From Anaerolineaceae bacterium (GTDB lineage Bacteria > Chloroflexota > Anaerolineae > Aggregatilineales > Phototrophicaceae), in NCBI GenBank assembly GCA_026708325.1, contig JAPOVC010000028.1, forward strand, positions 120,749 through 184,748: a stretch of DNA of 64,000 nt, given 5' to 3'. Within the stretch, counting starts at the first letter, position 1; each line of letters starts with the position of its first letter. Of the stretch, positions 17,211-25,739 are shown piece by piece. The notes under the pieces are model-generated. The model was not told the DNA's origin. It saw only the letters and a list, made by a program, of their open reading frames with translations, and searched no databases. The translations under genes and the position numbers were made by a program.

Positions 17211-18263
17211 ATGCCCGAGATCATGCAGGTGGTCCCCATCCTCTTTGTGGGCTTCGCGGCCTCGCTGGTCCTGACTCCCGTGTCGCGCCAGCTGGCTCTG
17301 CGCCTGGGCGTCATTGACCAACCGTCACAGCGCAAGCTGCATCTGGACAGCAAGCCCATGATGGGCGGCCTGGCGATTTACGTCGCGCTGGCACTGACCC
17401 TGTTGCTTTTCAGTCCGGCGAGGCACATCGCGGCCCTTGCGGCGGTGCTGGCCGGAGCGGCCCTGCTGGCCTTGCTGGGCCTGCTTGACGATCGTTACGA
17501 TCTCTCCTGGCGACGCAAGGCGCCGGTGATGTTGCTGGCGGCGGCGGGCATGGCCGCCACCGGAGTCAAGGTGATGCTTACCGGGGTTGACTGGATTGAC
17601 GTGCCCCTGACCGTGATCTGGATCTTTGTCATCACCAATGCCGTCAATTACCTGGACAACATGGACGGCCAGTCCGCCGGGACGACGGCCATCGCCGCCT
17701 TCTTCTTCCTCGTGATCGCCTGGAGTCAGGACCTCAGTCTGGTCAGCCTGCTGGCAGCGGCCGTGCTGGGCAGCGCCCTGGGTTTTCTGGTCTACAACTT
17801 CAATCCATCCAGCAGCTTTATGGGCGACATGGGGACTCTGCCGCTTGGTTTCATACTGGCCGTACTGGCCATCAAGCTGCAGTTTGACCAGGCGCCTTCC
17901 CTGCGCTGGTTTATTCCGGTCTTCGTACTGGCCCTGCCGGTGTTTGACGTTAACCTGGTCACCTGGACGCGCATCCTCGAAGGTCGGTCGCCCGCCGAGG
18001 CAGGCCGGGACCACACGTCGCATCGACTGCTGGCGACCGGGCGCGGACAGCGGGAAACGCTTGTGCTGCTGCTCGGCTTTTGCACGCTTTACGGCCTGCT
18101 GGCGCTGCTGATCAGTGAGGCATCGCCGGCCATGCAGCCGCCCCTGGTGGCGCTCGGCGTGTTGTCGCTCCTGCTTTCGGGGCTTTTGATGGCGCGCATG
18201 CGGCGACGTCAACGCAGGGCTGAAATGCCGGCTGTTCGACAGCGACCAACGAATGGTCTCTGA
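17211..18263 (+). CDS. UDP-N-acetylhexosamine:polyprenyl-phosphate phosphotransferase (MraY/WecA/TagO family)
   Basis: This 350-residue polytopic membrane protein has about ten helices. It carries PNPT family motifs: the KLHLDSKPMMGGLAIY cytosolic loop, the acidic GLLDDRYDLSWRRK loop, the NYLDNMDGQSAG Mg site, GFLVYNFNPSSSFMGDMG, and a late TSHRLLATG histidine loop. It transfers a sugar-1-phosphate to a polyprenyl phosphate at the inner face of the membrane, starting glycan assembly. WecA/TagO rather than MraY is likely because it is followed by two glycosyltransferases rather than mur genes. The next gene starts in its stop (TGATG). Confidence 0.9.
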   Translation: MPEIMQVVPILFVGFAASLVLTPVSRQLALRLGVIDQPSQRKLHLDSKPMMGGLAIYVALALTLLLFSPARHIAALAAVLAGAALLALLGLLDDRYDLSWRRKAPVMLLAAAGMAATGVKVMLTGVDWIDVPLTVIWIFVITNAVNYLDNMDGQSAGTTAIAAFFFLVIAWSQDLSLVSLLAAAVLGSALGFLVYNFNPSSSFMGDMGTLPLGFILAVLAIKLQFDQAPSLRWFIPVFVLALPVFDVNLVTWTRILEGRSPAEAGRDHTSHRLLATGRGQRETLVLLLGFCTLYGLLALLISEASPAMQPPLVALGVLSLLLSGLLMARMRRRQRRAEMPAVRQRPTNGL

Positions 18264-19393
18264 TGCGCGTCCTGCACATTCTGCGGGCGACGGGCGTGGC
18301 CGGCGCCGAGCGGCACGTCCTGGCGCTGCTGGCCGGGCTGCGCGAAAACGGCCTCGATGCACAGCTGGCCCTCTTGACCGCCAGGCAGACACCCACGCCA
18401 GGACTGGAGGCGCAACTGCGGGACTCGGGTATTCCCTTTCATTCCTTCCCCATGCGGGGACACGTCGACGTAACCCTGTTGGGCAGGCTTCGCGCCCTGA
18501 CGCGCGAAGGGAAGCCGCCCATTGTTCACACGCATCTCTTTCATGCTGACCTCTACGGCGCGCTGGCGGCCCGTCTGGAGCGCGTGCCGACGCTGGTCAG
18601 CAGCCGCCACAATGACAACGCCTTTCGCCGCCGCCAGCCCTGGCGAGCGCTAAACGCCCGCTTGTGGCGCATGGCGGATGCCGGTATCGCCATCTCCCAG
18701 GCCGTGGCGGACTTTGCCGTTGAAGTGGAAGGCGCGCCGCGGGACAAATTGCGCGTGATTCACTACGGTTTGCAGCAGATTGCCCTGCCGGATGTCGATC
18801 GTCAGCGTTTGCGTCGGAAGATTTGTTGCCAACTGGGCCTGGACGATTCGCAACCCGTGGTCGTCATGGCCTGCCGTCTGGTGGAGCAAAAGGGCGTAAG
18901 CGACGCCCTGCAGGCCTTCGCCGGGACCCGCGCCGACTTTCCGCAAGCGCGAATGCTGATCGCCGGCGACGGTCCGCTGCGTAGCCGGCTGCAGGACGAG
19001 GCCGCCCAGGCCGGGTTGACCGGGAGCGTGCGCTTTCTCGGATGGCGCGAAGACGTGCCAGAGCTGCTGGCGGCCAGCGACGTCTTTCTCATGCCCAGCC
19101 TGTGGGAAGGTTTCGGACTCGTGTTGCTGGAGGCCATGGCGCAGGGCCTGCCGGTCCTCGCCTCGCGCGTCAGCGCCATCCCCGAAGTCGTCGTGGATGG
19201 CGAGACGGGTTTGCTTGCGCCTGCCCGTGACGTGCCGGCCTTTTGCGACGCCCTGCGTTCCCTGTTGCGCGATCAAGGGATGGCCAGGCGCATGGGTGAG
19301 CGAGGCAGGCGTCGACTCGAGTCCTGCTTTGGTGAAGAGCGCATGGTGCAGGAAACCCTTGCGCTCTATCGTGAGCTGCAGCCGGCATTATGA
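18263..19393 (+). CDS. GT4 family glycosyltransferase
   Basis: This 376-residue GT-B enzyme has a Gly-rich acceptor region near the N-terminus (RATGVAGAERHVLALLAGL). Its donor domain contains GDGPLRSRLQDEA and the EX7E-type segment SLWEGFGLVLLEAMAQG that holds the retaining-GT4 glutamates, followed by GETGLLAPARD. It likely adds a sugar to the lipid-linked product of the preceding transferase. It is coupled to both neighbours (TGATG upstream, ATGA downstream). Donor and acceptor cannot be read from the sequence. Confidence 0.87.
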   Translation: MRVLHILRATGVAGAERHVLALLAGLRENGLDAQLALLTARQTPTPGLEAQLRDSGIPFHSFPMRGHVDVTLLGRLRALTREGKPPIVHTHLFHADLYGALAARLERVPTLVSSRHNDNAFRRRQPWRALNARLWRMADAGIAISQAVADFAVEVEGAPRDKLRVIHYGLQQIALPDVDRQRLRRKICCQLGLDDSQPVVVMACRLVEQKGVSDALQAFAGTRADFPQARMLIAGDGPLRSRLQDEAAQAGLTGSVRFLGWREDVPELLAASDVFLMPSLWEGFGLVLLEAMAQGLPVLASRVSAIPEVVVDGETGLLAPARDVPAFCDALRSLLRDQGMARRMGERGRRRLESCFGEERMVQETLALYRELQPAL

Positions 19394-20538
19394 CGGCGCG
19401 CCTTCTCTATCTCGTCAACATCCCGCGCTTTTTCATGACGCATCGACTGCCGCTCGCGTTGGCGGCGCGCGCTGCGGGTTACGAAGTGCACGTGGCCACC
19501 TCGCAATTCGATCGCGAAAACGTCGAACGCATTCGCGCCACAGGTCTGATTTACCACGGGCTGCCACTACAACAGCATGGCACCAATCCCTTCAATGAAG
19601 TCCGCGCCCTGCACAGCATTCACGCCCTTTATCGAGCGCTGCGCCCGGACCTGTCGCACCACATCACGGTCAAGTCATTGCTTTACGGCGGACTGGCCGC
19701 GCGCCTGACGGGTGTACCGGCGGTCGTCAACACGGTCAGCGGTCTGGGCTATGTCTTCTCCTCTGAGGACCGTCGCGCCCGTACGCTGCGCGGCCCTGTC
19801 AGTCTTGGCTACCGCGCTCTCTTGCGCCACCCGAACTCCTGCACCATCTTCCAGAACCCAGACGATTGCGAACAGTTTTTGTGCCGTGCTCTGGTTCAGG
19901 AGGATCAAAGTTGTGTCATCCGTGGTTCGGGCGTGGACATGGCGCGCTTCGTCCCCAGGCCCGAGCCTGAGGGCATTCCCAGGGTGCTCTATGCCGGCCG
20001 GCTGCTTTGGCAAAAGGGCCTGGCCGAGTTCGTGGACGCGGCGCGTCTGCTGCGGGCAGAAGAGTTCCCCGCGCGCTTCACCATCGCCGGCTATGGCGAG
20101 GCGGGCAATCCGGACAGCGTGCCGGAAGCGACACTGGCCTCCTGGCAGCGGGAAGGGATCATTGACTACCTGGGTCAACGCGACGACATGCCGCAGGTCT
20201 ATGCTGACGCGCAGGTCGTCTGCCTGCCTTCATGGCGCGAGGGGGTCCCACTGGCGCTGATCGAGGGCGCGGCCTGCGGCCGGGCGTTGGTGGCCAGCGA
20301 CGTTCCGGGTTGCCGTGAAATCGTGCGGCATGAGCACAACGGCCTGCACGTGCCGCCGCGCAACGCCGCTGCACTGGCGGCGGCCCTGCGACGCCTGCTG
20401 GAAGACAGGGCTACCCGGCAACGCATGGGCGTCGCCGGACGCGAACTGGCGCAACGCGAATTCTCGCTTGAACGTGTGATCTCCGAGACTCTGTCTCTCT
20501 ACGACCGCCTGCTGAATCGCCGCCGCATCAGGAACTGA
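19390..20538 (+). CDS. GT4 family glycosyltransferase (PglA/WbpX-like)
   Basis: This 382-residue GT-B enzyme shows RFFMTHRLPLALAARAAGYEV at its start, HHITVKSLLYGGLAAR and NTVSGLGYVF in the acceptor domain, then RVLYAGRLLWQKGLAEFV, FTIAGYGE and the PSWREGVPLALIEGAACG donor motif. The HHITVKS...VSGLGYVF pattern is common in transferases that build O-antigen-like or N-glycan heptasaccharides. It completes the operon and overlaps the convergent sugar-acid dehydratase by 11 bp. Sugar specificity is unknown. Confidence 0.87.
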   Translation: MTARLLYLVNIPRFFMTHRLPLALAARAAGYEVHVATSQFDRENVERIRATGLIYHGLPLQQHGTNPFNEVRALHSIHALYRALRPDLSHHITVKSLLYGGLAARLTGVPAVVNTVSGLGYVFSSEDRRARTLRGPVSLGYRALLRHPNSCTIFQNPDDCEQFLCRALVQEDQSCVIRGSGVDMARFVPRPEPEGIPRVLYAGRLLWQKGLAEFVDAARLLRAEEFPARFTIAGYGEAGNPDSVPEATLASWQREGIIDYLGQRDDMPQVYADAQVVCLPSWREGVPLALIEGAACGRALVASDVPGCREIVRHEHNGLHVPPRNAAALAAALRRLLEDRATRQRMGVAGRELAQREFSLERVISETLSLYDRLLNRRRIRN

Positions 20539-21667
20539 CGAGATTGTCGCGGATGTAGTCGAAATTGATGTCCAGACCCAGGCCAGGACCCTGCGGCACG
20601 GTGACCATGCCTTCGTCATCCATGGGGTCGGGCAGGGCGTTCAGCCAGGGCGGCGGCGTCTCGTAATCGATGAAGGGATGCAGCAGGCCACGTTCATGGT
20701 ACTTGCCGGCGACGCTGGTGGCGCAGAGCGCGTGCAGGTTGCCAACGCCGTTGCCATGTGACTCGCACTGCATGCCAAAAGCCTCGGCGAGGTGATAGAT
20801 CTTCATGGTGGGCGTCAGGCCGCCGACGTCCTGTGTGCCGACCCGCGAAATGTCGGCCGCATTGCGCAGCATCCATTCGGCGCGCGTCCTGAGGCCGCCC
20901 TTCGCCGTCTCCGGGCCGCAGATCTGCAGATCGAGCTGCTCCGTCAACCAGATGTAGGAGGACACGCTGGCCTCGTCCATCGGTTCTTCCAGCCAGTAGA
21001 AGTCCAGCCTTTCCAGTTCGCGGCCCAGCTGCAGCGCATCCTGCCGCGTGTAATAGTGGAAAGGGTCCAGCATCAAAGTGATGTCCGGGCCGACTGCCTC
21101 GCGCACAGCGGCGCAGGCGGCCACGTCGCTCCTGACGTCCGGCGCGCCGGGTGTGGGGGTGTTCCAGGTGTGCAACTTGATGGCCTTGTAACCGCGCGCG
21201 ACCAGTTGCAGCGCGAAATCGGCGTAGGCCTGCGGCGTGTTGAGTCCGCCCTCCAGTTCATCGCCGCACATGGTGCTGCCGTAGGCCGGCACCTTGTCGC
21301 GAAAAGCGCCCAGCAGACGATACACCGGCTGGTCGAGAGCGCGACCGGCCAGGTCCCAGAGCGCCTGATCGATGACGTCGAGCCCCCTGTCGCTCAGGGT
21401 CGAGCCGTCCCGCTGCCGCTGGTAGAGGTTCTGCCAGATGCGCTCGCGGTAGAAGGGGTTTTCACCCAGCAGCAGGGGACGCGCCAGACCTTGCGCCATG
21501 CCCACTTCTTCCCCGAAACTGTAACCGCAGACTCCTTCGTCGGTCTCGATCGTCAGCAGCGACTGGAGGGCGTCGTGCGGGTCCGCCGGATGGGCGTGGC
21601 CCTGAATGTCCTTGGCCTTGTCGCTGGTGTAGCGGAAAGTCTCAACCCGTACTTCCGTGATTTTCAT
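20528..21667 (-). CDS. Enolase-superfamily (mandelate racemase group) sugar-acid dehydratase
   Basis: This 379-residue protein has an N-terminal capping domain and an (alpha/beta)7 barrel. The KAIKLHTW motif near residues 161-167 provides the catalytic base region. Metal ligands are in LMLDPFHYY, WLEEPMDE and CGPETAKGG, and ESHGNGVGN lies near the barrel end. The group includes galactarate, gluconate and rhamnonate dehydratases; the substrate is not determinable. I used the ATG at 21665-21667 because MKITEVRVETF is the conserved start; another lies 12 bp upstream. Its context (UxuA, SMP-30, arabinofuranosidase) supports sugar-acid catabolism. Confidence 0.85.
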   Translation of the reverse strand: MKITEVRVETFRYTSDKAKDIQGHAHPADPHDALQSLLTIETDEGVCGYSFGEEVGMAQGLARPLLLGENPFYRERIWQNLYQRQRDGSTLSDRGLDVIDQALWDLAGRALDQPVYRLLGAFRDKVPAYGSTMCGDELEGGLNTPQAYADFALQLVARGYKAIKLHTWNTPTPGAPDVRSDVAACAAVREAVGPDITLMLDPFHYYTRQDALQLGRELERLDFYWLEEPMDEASVSSYIWLTEQLDLQICGPETAKGGLRTRAEWMLRNAADISRVGTQDVGGLTPTMKIYHLAEAFGMQCESHGNGVGNLHALCATSVAGKYHERGLLHPFIDYETPPPWLNALPDPMDDEGMVTVPQGPGLGLDINFDYIRDNLVSS

Positions 21668-21739
21668 GGCGCCTCGCAATCATGTGCAGAAGTCGGTGAC
21701 GTGGTAACATGGTCGCTGCGGAGAACAGGCGGGAAAGCC

Positions 21740-22195
21740 ATGCCTTTAATTGAACAACGCGTCACCATCAATCGTTCCGTGACGGACATATTCCGCTTTA
21801 TGAGCGATTTTGGCAACAATCCGCGCTGGCAGCCTTCGGGCATGCGCCTGGAGCGGGTCGGCAAGCTGCGCATGGGCGACATGATCGTGGGGCAGCAACG
21901 GATGCTGGGTCGCATGCATTTCGTCAACGCCGACGTGGTCGATCTCACGCCCAACCAGCGCCTGGCCTATACCGGCGTGATGGGCGGCTACAACTTCCGC
22001 ACGACCTACGACTACAACCGGGTGGCGGGCGGCACGGAGGTCATCATTCGCACGGACATCCGCATCCCCTGGTTCATGTTTTTCGTCCGGCCTTTCGTGC
22101 TTTCGGGTATACGCGGGCAGATGGCGACCTCGCTGGAAAAGCTGAAACAGGTGATGGAAGACCGCCTCGACCTCAGCGCGCCTCCACCGCGCTGA
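21740..22195 (+). CDS. SRPBCC (START/Bet v 1-like) family protein
   Basis: This 151-residue protein starts after a GGGAAA ribosome site at 21740. It has the typical SRPBCC beginning VTINRSVTDIFRFMSDFGNNPRWQ, a central beta sheet ending in GTEVIIRTDIR, and a long C-terminal helix (QMATSLEKLKQVMEDRL). Members bind hydrophobic ligands or act as coenzyme Q-binding, cyclase or regulator proteins. Nothing shows the ligand. Its stop overlaps the start of the DUF4230-like gene (TGATG), so the two are coupled. Confidence 0.82.
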   Translation: MPLIEQRVTINRSVTDIFRFMSDFGNNPRWQPSGMRLERVGKLRMGDMIVGQQRMLGRMHFVNADVVDLTPNQRLAYTGVMGGYNFRTTYDYNRVAGGTEVIIRTDIRIPWFMFFVRPFVLSGIRGQMATSLEKLKQVMEDRLDLSAPPPR

Positions 22196-23040
22196 TGGCG
22201 GGCGATTCTCCGGAGAACAATCAAGTGACGAACGGATCAGAGTCTGTCCTCAGTGTCAGGGGCTGCCTGATGGTCATCGGCGTTCTTGTGCTGGTGACGA
22301 TTGTCGTGATGGTGGCCCTGTTTGTTCTTGCGAGGAGTACAGCGGAGTGGGTGGTCGAGGGGATTGGTCAGGGCCTCAAGGACCTGGGAAACACCGTTGC
22401 ATCGATTCCGCAATCTGTGGCAAGTGCCGTCAGCGATGTGTTCAAAAATGAAATGCAGGCAAGCATAGAAACGAAAGTCTTGCTGGCGGAATCGATCAAC
22501 TCCATGGGCACTCTTCTTACGGCCAGCCATCCCGGAGATGCAGACGTCAAGGTTGGAATCCAGTCAGGTCTGCTAAACGTGTGCGGCGTATCGGTAGATC
22601 ACGTTGTGGAAGGGACGATTGAGGCTGGCATTGACCTTTCACAGATCTCTTCCGGTGACATAACTCACGAGGTCATTTCCAATAGCTGGGTCCTGCGTCC
22701 GGGACCAGCGAAACTTCATAGCTGTCGCATAGACTATATTCGCCAGTTGGGACATTCACTGACAGTTTGTCGGCAGGACTGGGACGAATATCGGCTGCTG
22801 GCGGAGTCCGACGCCATCACAAGGATTCGGGATGAGGCGTTGGCCGAAGGGTTGCTCGCCAAGGCCGAAAAGGAAGCCGAACTTGTGCTGGGCAATTTCC
22901 TGAGTGCCGTGACAGGCAGCGACAACATCACAATCGTCTTTGAGAGCGAACCCGTCACGGATTTCCCCGAATCCTGCCAACGAGAACCACCGGCCGGTTG
23001 GAAGTTCGACGAGGAAAGCGATTCCTGGCTGCGCGAGTAA
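22195..23040 (+). CDS. DUF4230-like single-pass membrane protein
   Basis: This 281-residue protein has a short N-terminal tail, one strong membrane helix (about residues 25-47, MVIGVLVLVTIVVMVALFV) and an external or periplasmic domain. That domain contains VVEGTIEAGIDLSQISSGDI, the most DUF4230-like stretch, then a helical segment ending in LLAKAEKEAELVLGNFL. Its base composition looks a little more AT-rich than its neighbours. The function of the family is unknown. It is coupled to the SRPBCC gene, and a convergent channel-like gene ends 42 bp after it. Confidence 0.65.
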   Translation: MAGDSPENNQVTNGSESVLSVRGCLMVIGVLVLVTIVVMVALFVLARSTAEWVVEGIGQGLKDLGNTVASIPQSVASAVSDVFKNEMQASIETKVLLAESINSMGTLLTASHPGDADVKVGIQSGLLNVCGVSVDHVVEGTIEAGIDLSQISSGDITHEVISNSWVLRPGPAKLHSCRIDYIRQLGHSLTVCRQDWDEYRLLAESDAITRIRDEALAEGLLAKAEKEAELVLGNFLSAVTGSDNITIVFESEPVTDFPESCQREPPAGWKFDEESDSWLRE

Positions 23041-23082
23041 CCTCGCAGGTCTCCGCATGGGCCCGGTCAGCGAAGAGACCCG

Positions 23083-24213
23083 CTACCTCCGCCGACCGCG
23101 GCGCAGCCGAATGCGGCGTACGCTGCGCCCCACGCGCCCGCGGTCCGAGCTCCACAGTGCCCAGGGGGCCTGGGTGATGTCCGCGAGAAAGAGCAGCACC
23201 TCGTCGTAATTGACGCGCCAGCCGGCGAAGGCGGCCCATGCGGCTTCGCGGTCCTGGCGCAGGGGCAGTCCTCCGGCAGCCAGGGTTTCACAAGCGCTCT
23301 CAAACTCCTCGCGCGTGATGCTAATCGGCACCTCCGGCCAGAGCGGGTCGTGATCGTATTCGTAATAAAAGAAATCGGCGATGCGGCGGAGAGAGGTGTA
23401 GCCGGCGCGCAGGCAGAGCTGTGCGGCCGGGTCCGGCGGCCCGTCCACCGCCGCTGTCAAAAGGGCGGCCGCGTCCATGATGGCGCCGCCGGCGGTCACC
23501 CAGGACTGCTCGGGCACGGGCGAACGGAAAAAGATGAGCGGCGCCAGCGAGGTGTGGCTCTCTTCCAGCTCGGTGAACCAGACTTCCCACTCCTGCCAGG
23601 TCTCGTGCAGATTGTCGAGACCGCCTATGCGATGCAGGCGGAGCAGAAACTCAATGGCGGTGGGCGGCGTACCTGCCCGGACGGCCAGCATCTCGACGCG
23701 CGCCTCGCGCCGCGAAAAGGCCCCGTACATGGTCGGCAGGTACGCGATCAGCAACGCGACCAGGCCGAGGCCGAGCGTGGCCTCCGTGAACTGTACGAGG
23801 GTGATGCCGAAGTTGATGAAGGGCGTCGTGCCCAGGGTCAGCAGCGAAGAACCGCTGACGGTCAGGGCGGTCTCCAGGTCACCGACCCCCAGGGCGCGAT
23901 AGATTAGCGCGTAGCCGAGCGTGATACAGACAACCCAGACCAGGGGCAGGATGAGCAGGGTCACGGGCGCGAAGAAAGCCAGTACGCGATCCCGTTCACG
24001 CCATTGGCGGTAGCGGCGGAAGGTCATATAAAGGTTGAACACGCGCCCCGAAGTGAGAAAGACGAAACGTGTCAGCAAACTGTTTTGCGCGCGCGGCACG
24101 ACGAAGGTCCGCACGGCGGAAGCGATGGTGCCCAGCACCAGACCGGCGCCCAGGCAAACAAGCAGGGCCCGCGCCAGCGATTCTGCGAGCCAAACGGTTT
24201 GTTGTTCGCTCAC
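23083..24213 (-). CDS. Ion-channel-like membrane protein of unknown specificity
   Basis: This 376-residue protein has membrane segments near residues 13-35, 78-105 and 138-163. A re-entrant-looking loop GSSLLTLGTTPF (121-132) lies between two of them, recalling a 2-TM channel pore. The usual GYG/GFG potassium filter is absent (TLGTT). The C-terminal half is a soluble helical domain rich in Glu/Trp with a very basic tail (RSVRRIRLRRGRRR). The GTG start overlaps the stop of the sugar-phosphate transferase (GTGA), so it is cotranscribed with glycan genes. Channel function is a guess from the loop. Confidence 0.6.
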   Translation of the reverse strand: MSEQQTVWLAESLARALLVCLGAGLVLGTIASAVRTFVVPRAQNSLLTRFVFLTSGRVFNLYMTFRRYRQWRERDRVLAFFAPVTLLILPLVWVVCITLGYALIYRALGVGDLETALTVSGSSLLTLGTTPFINFGITLVQFTEATLGLGLVALLIAYLPTMYGAFSRREARVEMLAVRAGTPPTAIEFLLRLHRIGGLDNLHETWQEWEVWFTELEESHTSLAPLIFFRSPVPEQSWVTAGGAIMDAAALLTAAVDGPPDPAAQLCLRAGYTSLRRIADFFYYEYDHDPLWPEVPISITREEFESACETLAAGGLPLRQDREAAWAAFAGWRVNYDEVLLFLADITQAPWALWSSDRGRVGRSVRRIRLRRGRRR

Positions 24214-25739
24214 CAGGCGCCGCGGCGCAGCAGCAGGTGGGGGAAGGTCATCGCGATGATTTGCAGGTCCAGACGCACGGACCAGTTCTCAATGTAGTAG
24301 ATGTCCAGCAGGCACATCTCGTCGAAGGGGATGTTGCTGCGCCCGCTGATCTGCCACAGGCCGGTGCATCCGGGGATGGTCTGCAACCGTTGCAGATGCC
24401 AGGGCGCGTACAGCGCCACCTCGTCCGGCGTGGGCGGGCGAGGCCCCACCAGGCTCATTTCCCCCTTCAGCACGTTGATGAACTGCGGCAGTTCGTCGAT
24501 GCTGATGGAGCGGATGAGGGCGCCGACGCGCGTGATGCGGGGGTCGTTGCGAATCTTGGGATGGCGCGGGTCCTCGCCGGATGCCTGCACCAGTTGCTCC
24601 CGCATGAGGTCCGCATCCGGCACCATACTGCGAAGTTTGTACATGCTGAATTCGCGACCGCCCTCGCCGACGCGCCGCTGCGGATAGGTCATCGGCCCAC
24701 GACTTTCGAGGCGGACGGCCAGCGCCGCCAGCGAGACCAGCGGCACCCACAGCGGGGCCGTCACCAGCACCAGGCCCAGGTCTATGGCGCGCTTGATGAC
24801 GCGGTCGGTGCCGCGGAAGCGTTGTTCCATGCGGCCGAACCCCAGCAGGGGAATGCCGTCCAGATTCTCGACCTGCATCTGACGGGTGTTGAGCTGGAAG
24901 ACGTCGGGAACGGCGCGCACGTCGGCGCCGCTCGCGCGCGCGGTCTGCGTGATCGTGAGGATCCTGTCGTGGTCCGACCAGGGCAGGGTGATGATGACCA
25001 GGTCGATCTCATGCTCGCGAATGGTCTCGTCCAGGTTTTCAAGTGTGCCCAGACCGCGAATGCGGCCCAGGTCGACGTGGCCGATGCGCGGATTGTCGTC
25101 GACGTAACCCACGGGCTCGTAGCCAAAGTCCTTGCGCGCCACCATTGCCCGCATGATGGCCCCGCCGCTTTCGCCCCAGCCAACGATGAGCACGCGTTGC
25201 ACGCCGATGCCCCGGGCGCGCAGCATGGCGAGCAACAGACGCAGGGCGATCCGGATGAACCCCATCAGCAACAGGGTGATCACTGCGACATAGACCAGCA
25301 TGAGGCGGCTGGATACGATGGGCTGAAACACAAAGAAAAGCGCCAGTTGGGTGACGGTCGCCGTGGCAATGCCGTTGGCGCTGATCGTCAGTTCTTCAAT
25401 AAGGGAGCGGCCCCGCATCTGCCGGTAAAGGCCGTTGCTGTGGTGGGCGAAGTAAAGCATGAAGGCGTAGAACAGGGCGAAGGGGATATAGGGGTCGAAG
25501 TTCGCCTGATTGATCTCCATGACAGCGCGGAAGGGCGTCAATTGGTAGCGCGCAACGTAACCCAACGCGAAGGCCAGGAGGGCCAGCATGAAGTCGGCGA
25601 TAGGCAAGGTCCAGGAGGGCACGGGCGAGCGGCGCGGACGAGGTGGCGGAAAACGCTCTGCTACGGACGCGGGACTTTCGCCTCGCGTCCTGCGGCGTCC
25701 CGGCGGCTCTCTCAGGGCCTCGCCTGATTCAGGGCCCAT
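24210..25739 (-). CDS. Polyprenyl-phosphate sugar-1-phosphate transferase (WbaP/CpsE family)
   Basis: This 509-residue membrane protein has four N-terminal helices, a CoA-binding-like Rossmann domain (VLIVGWGESGGAIMRAM), a fifth membrane stretch, and the bacterial sugar transferase domain. Key motifs are MYKLRSMVPDAD, RISIDELPQFINVLKGEMSLVGPRPP-like segments and PGCTGLWQISGR. It transfers a sugar phosphate to undecaprenyl phosphate to start exopolysaccharide synthesis. ATG 25739 is chosen because AGGAGC stands 6 bases upstream; a longer start at 25778 lies deeper inside the upstream gene. It is the second initiating transferase in this window. Confidence 0.9.
   Translation of the reverse strand: MGPESGEALREPPGRRRTRGESPASVAERFPPPRPRRSPVPSWTLPIADFMLALLAFALGYVARYQLTPFRAVMEINQANFDPYIPFALFYAFMLYFAHHSNGLYRQMRGRSLIEELTISANGIATATVTQLALFFVFQPIVSSRLMLVYVAVITLLLMGFIRIALRLLLAMLRARGIGVQRVLIVGWGESGGAIMRAMVARKDFGYEPVGYVDDNPRIGHVDLGRIRGLGTLENLDETIREHEIDLVIITLPWSDHDRILTITQTARASGADVRAVPDVFQLNTRQMQVENLDGIPLLGFGRMEQRFRGTDRVIKRAIDLGLVLVTAPLWVPLVSLAALAVRLESRGPMTYPQRRVGEGGREFSMYKLRSMVPDADLMREQLVQASGEDPRHPKIRNDPRITRVGALIRSISIDELPQFINVLKGEMSLVGPRPPTPDEVALYAPWHLQRLQTIPGCTGLWQISGRSNIPFDEMCLLDIYYIENWSVRLDLQIIAMTFPHLLLRRGAW

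Noticed and set aside
20792..21739. Long upstream extension of the SRPBCC protein
   Set aside because: It is antisense to the dehydratase gene; the SRPBCC fold starts at 21740 after a ribosome site.
24069..25727. 552-aa plus-strand frame
   Set aside because: Antisense of the sugar-phosphate transferase; composition (His/Gln/Arg/Gly-rich) is typical of shadow frames.
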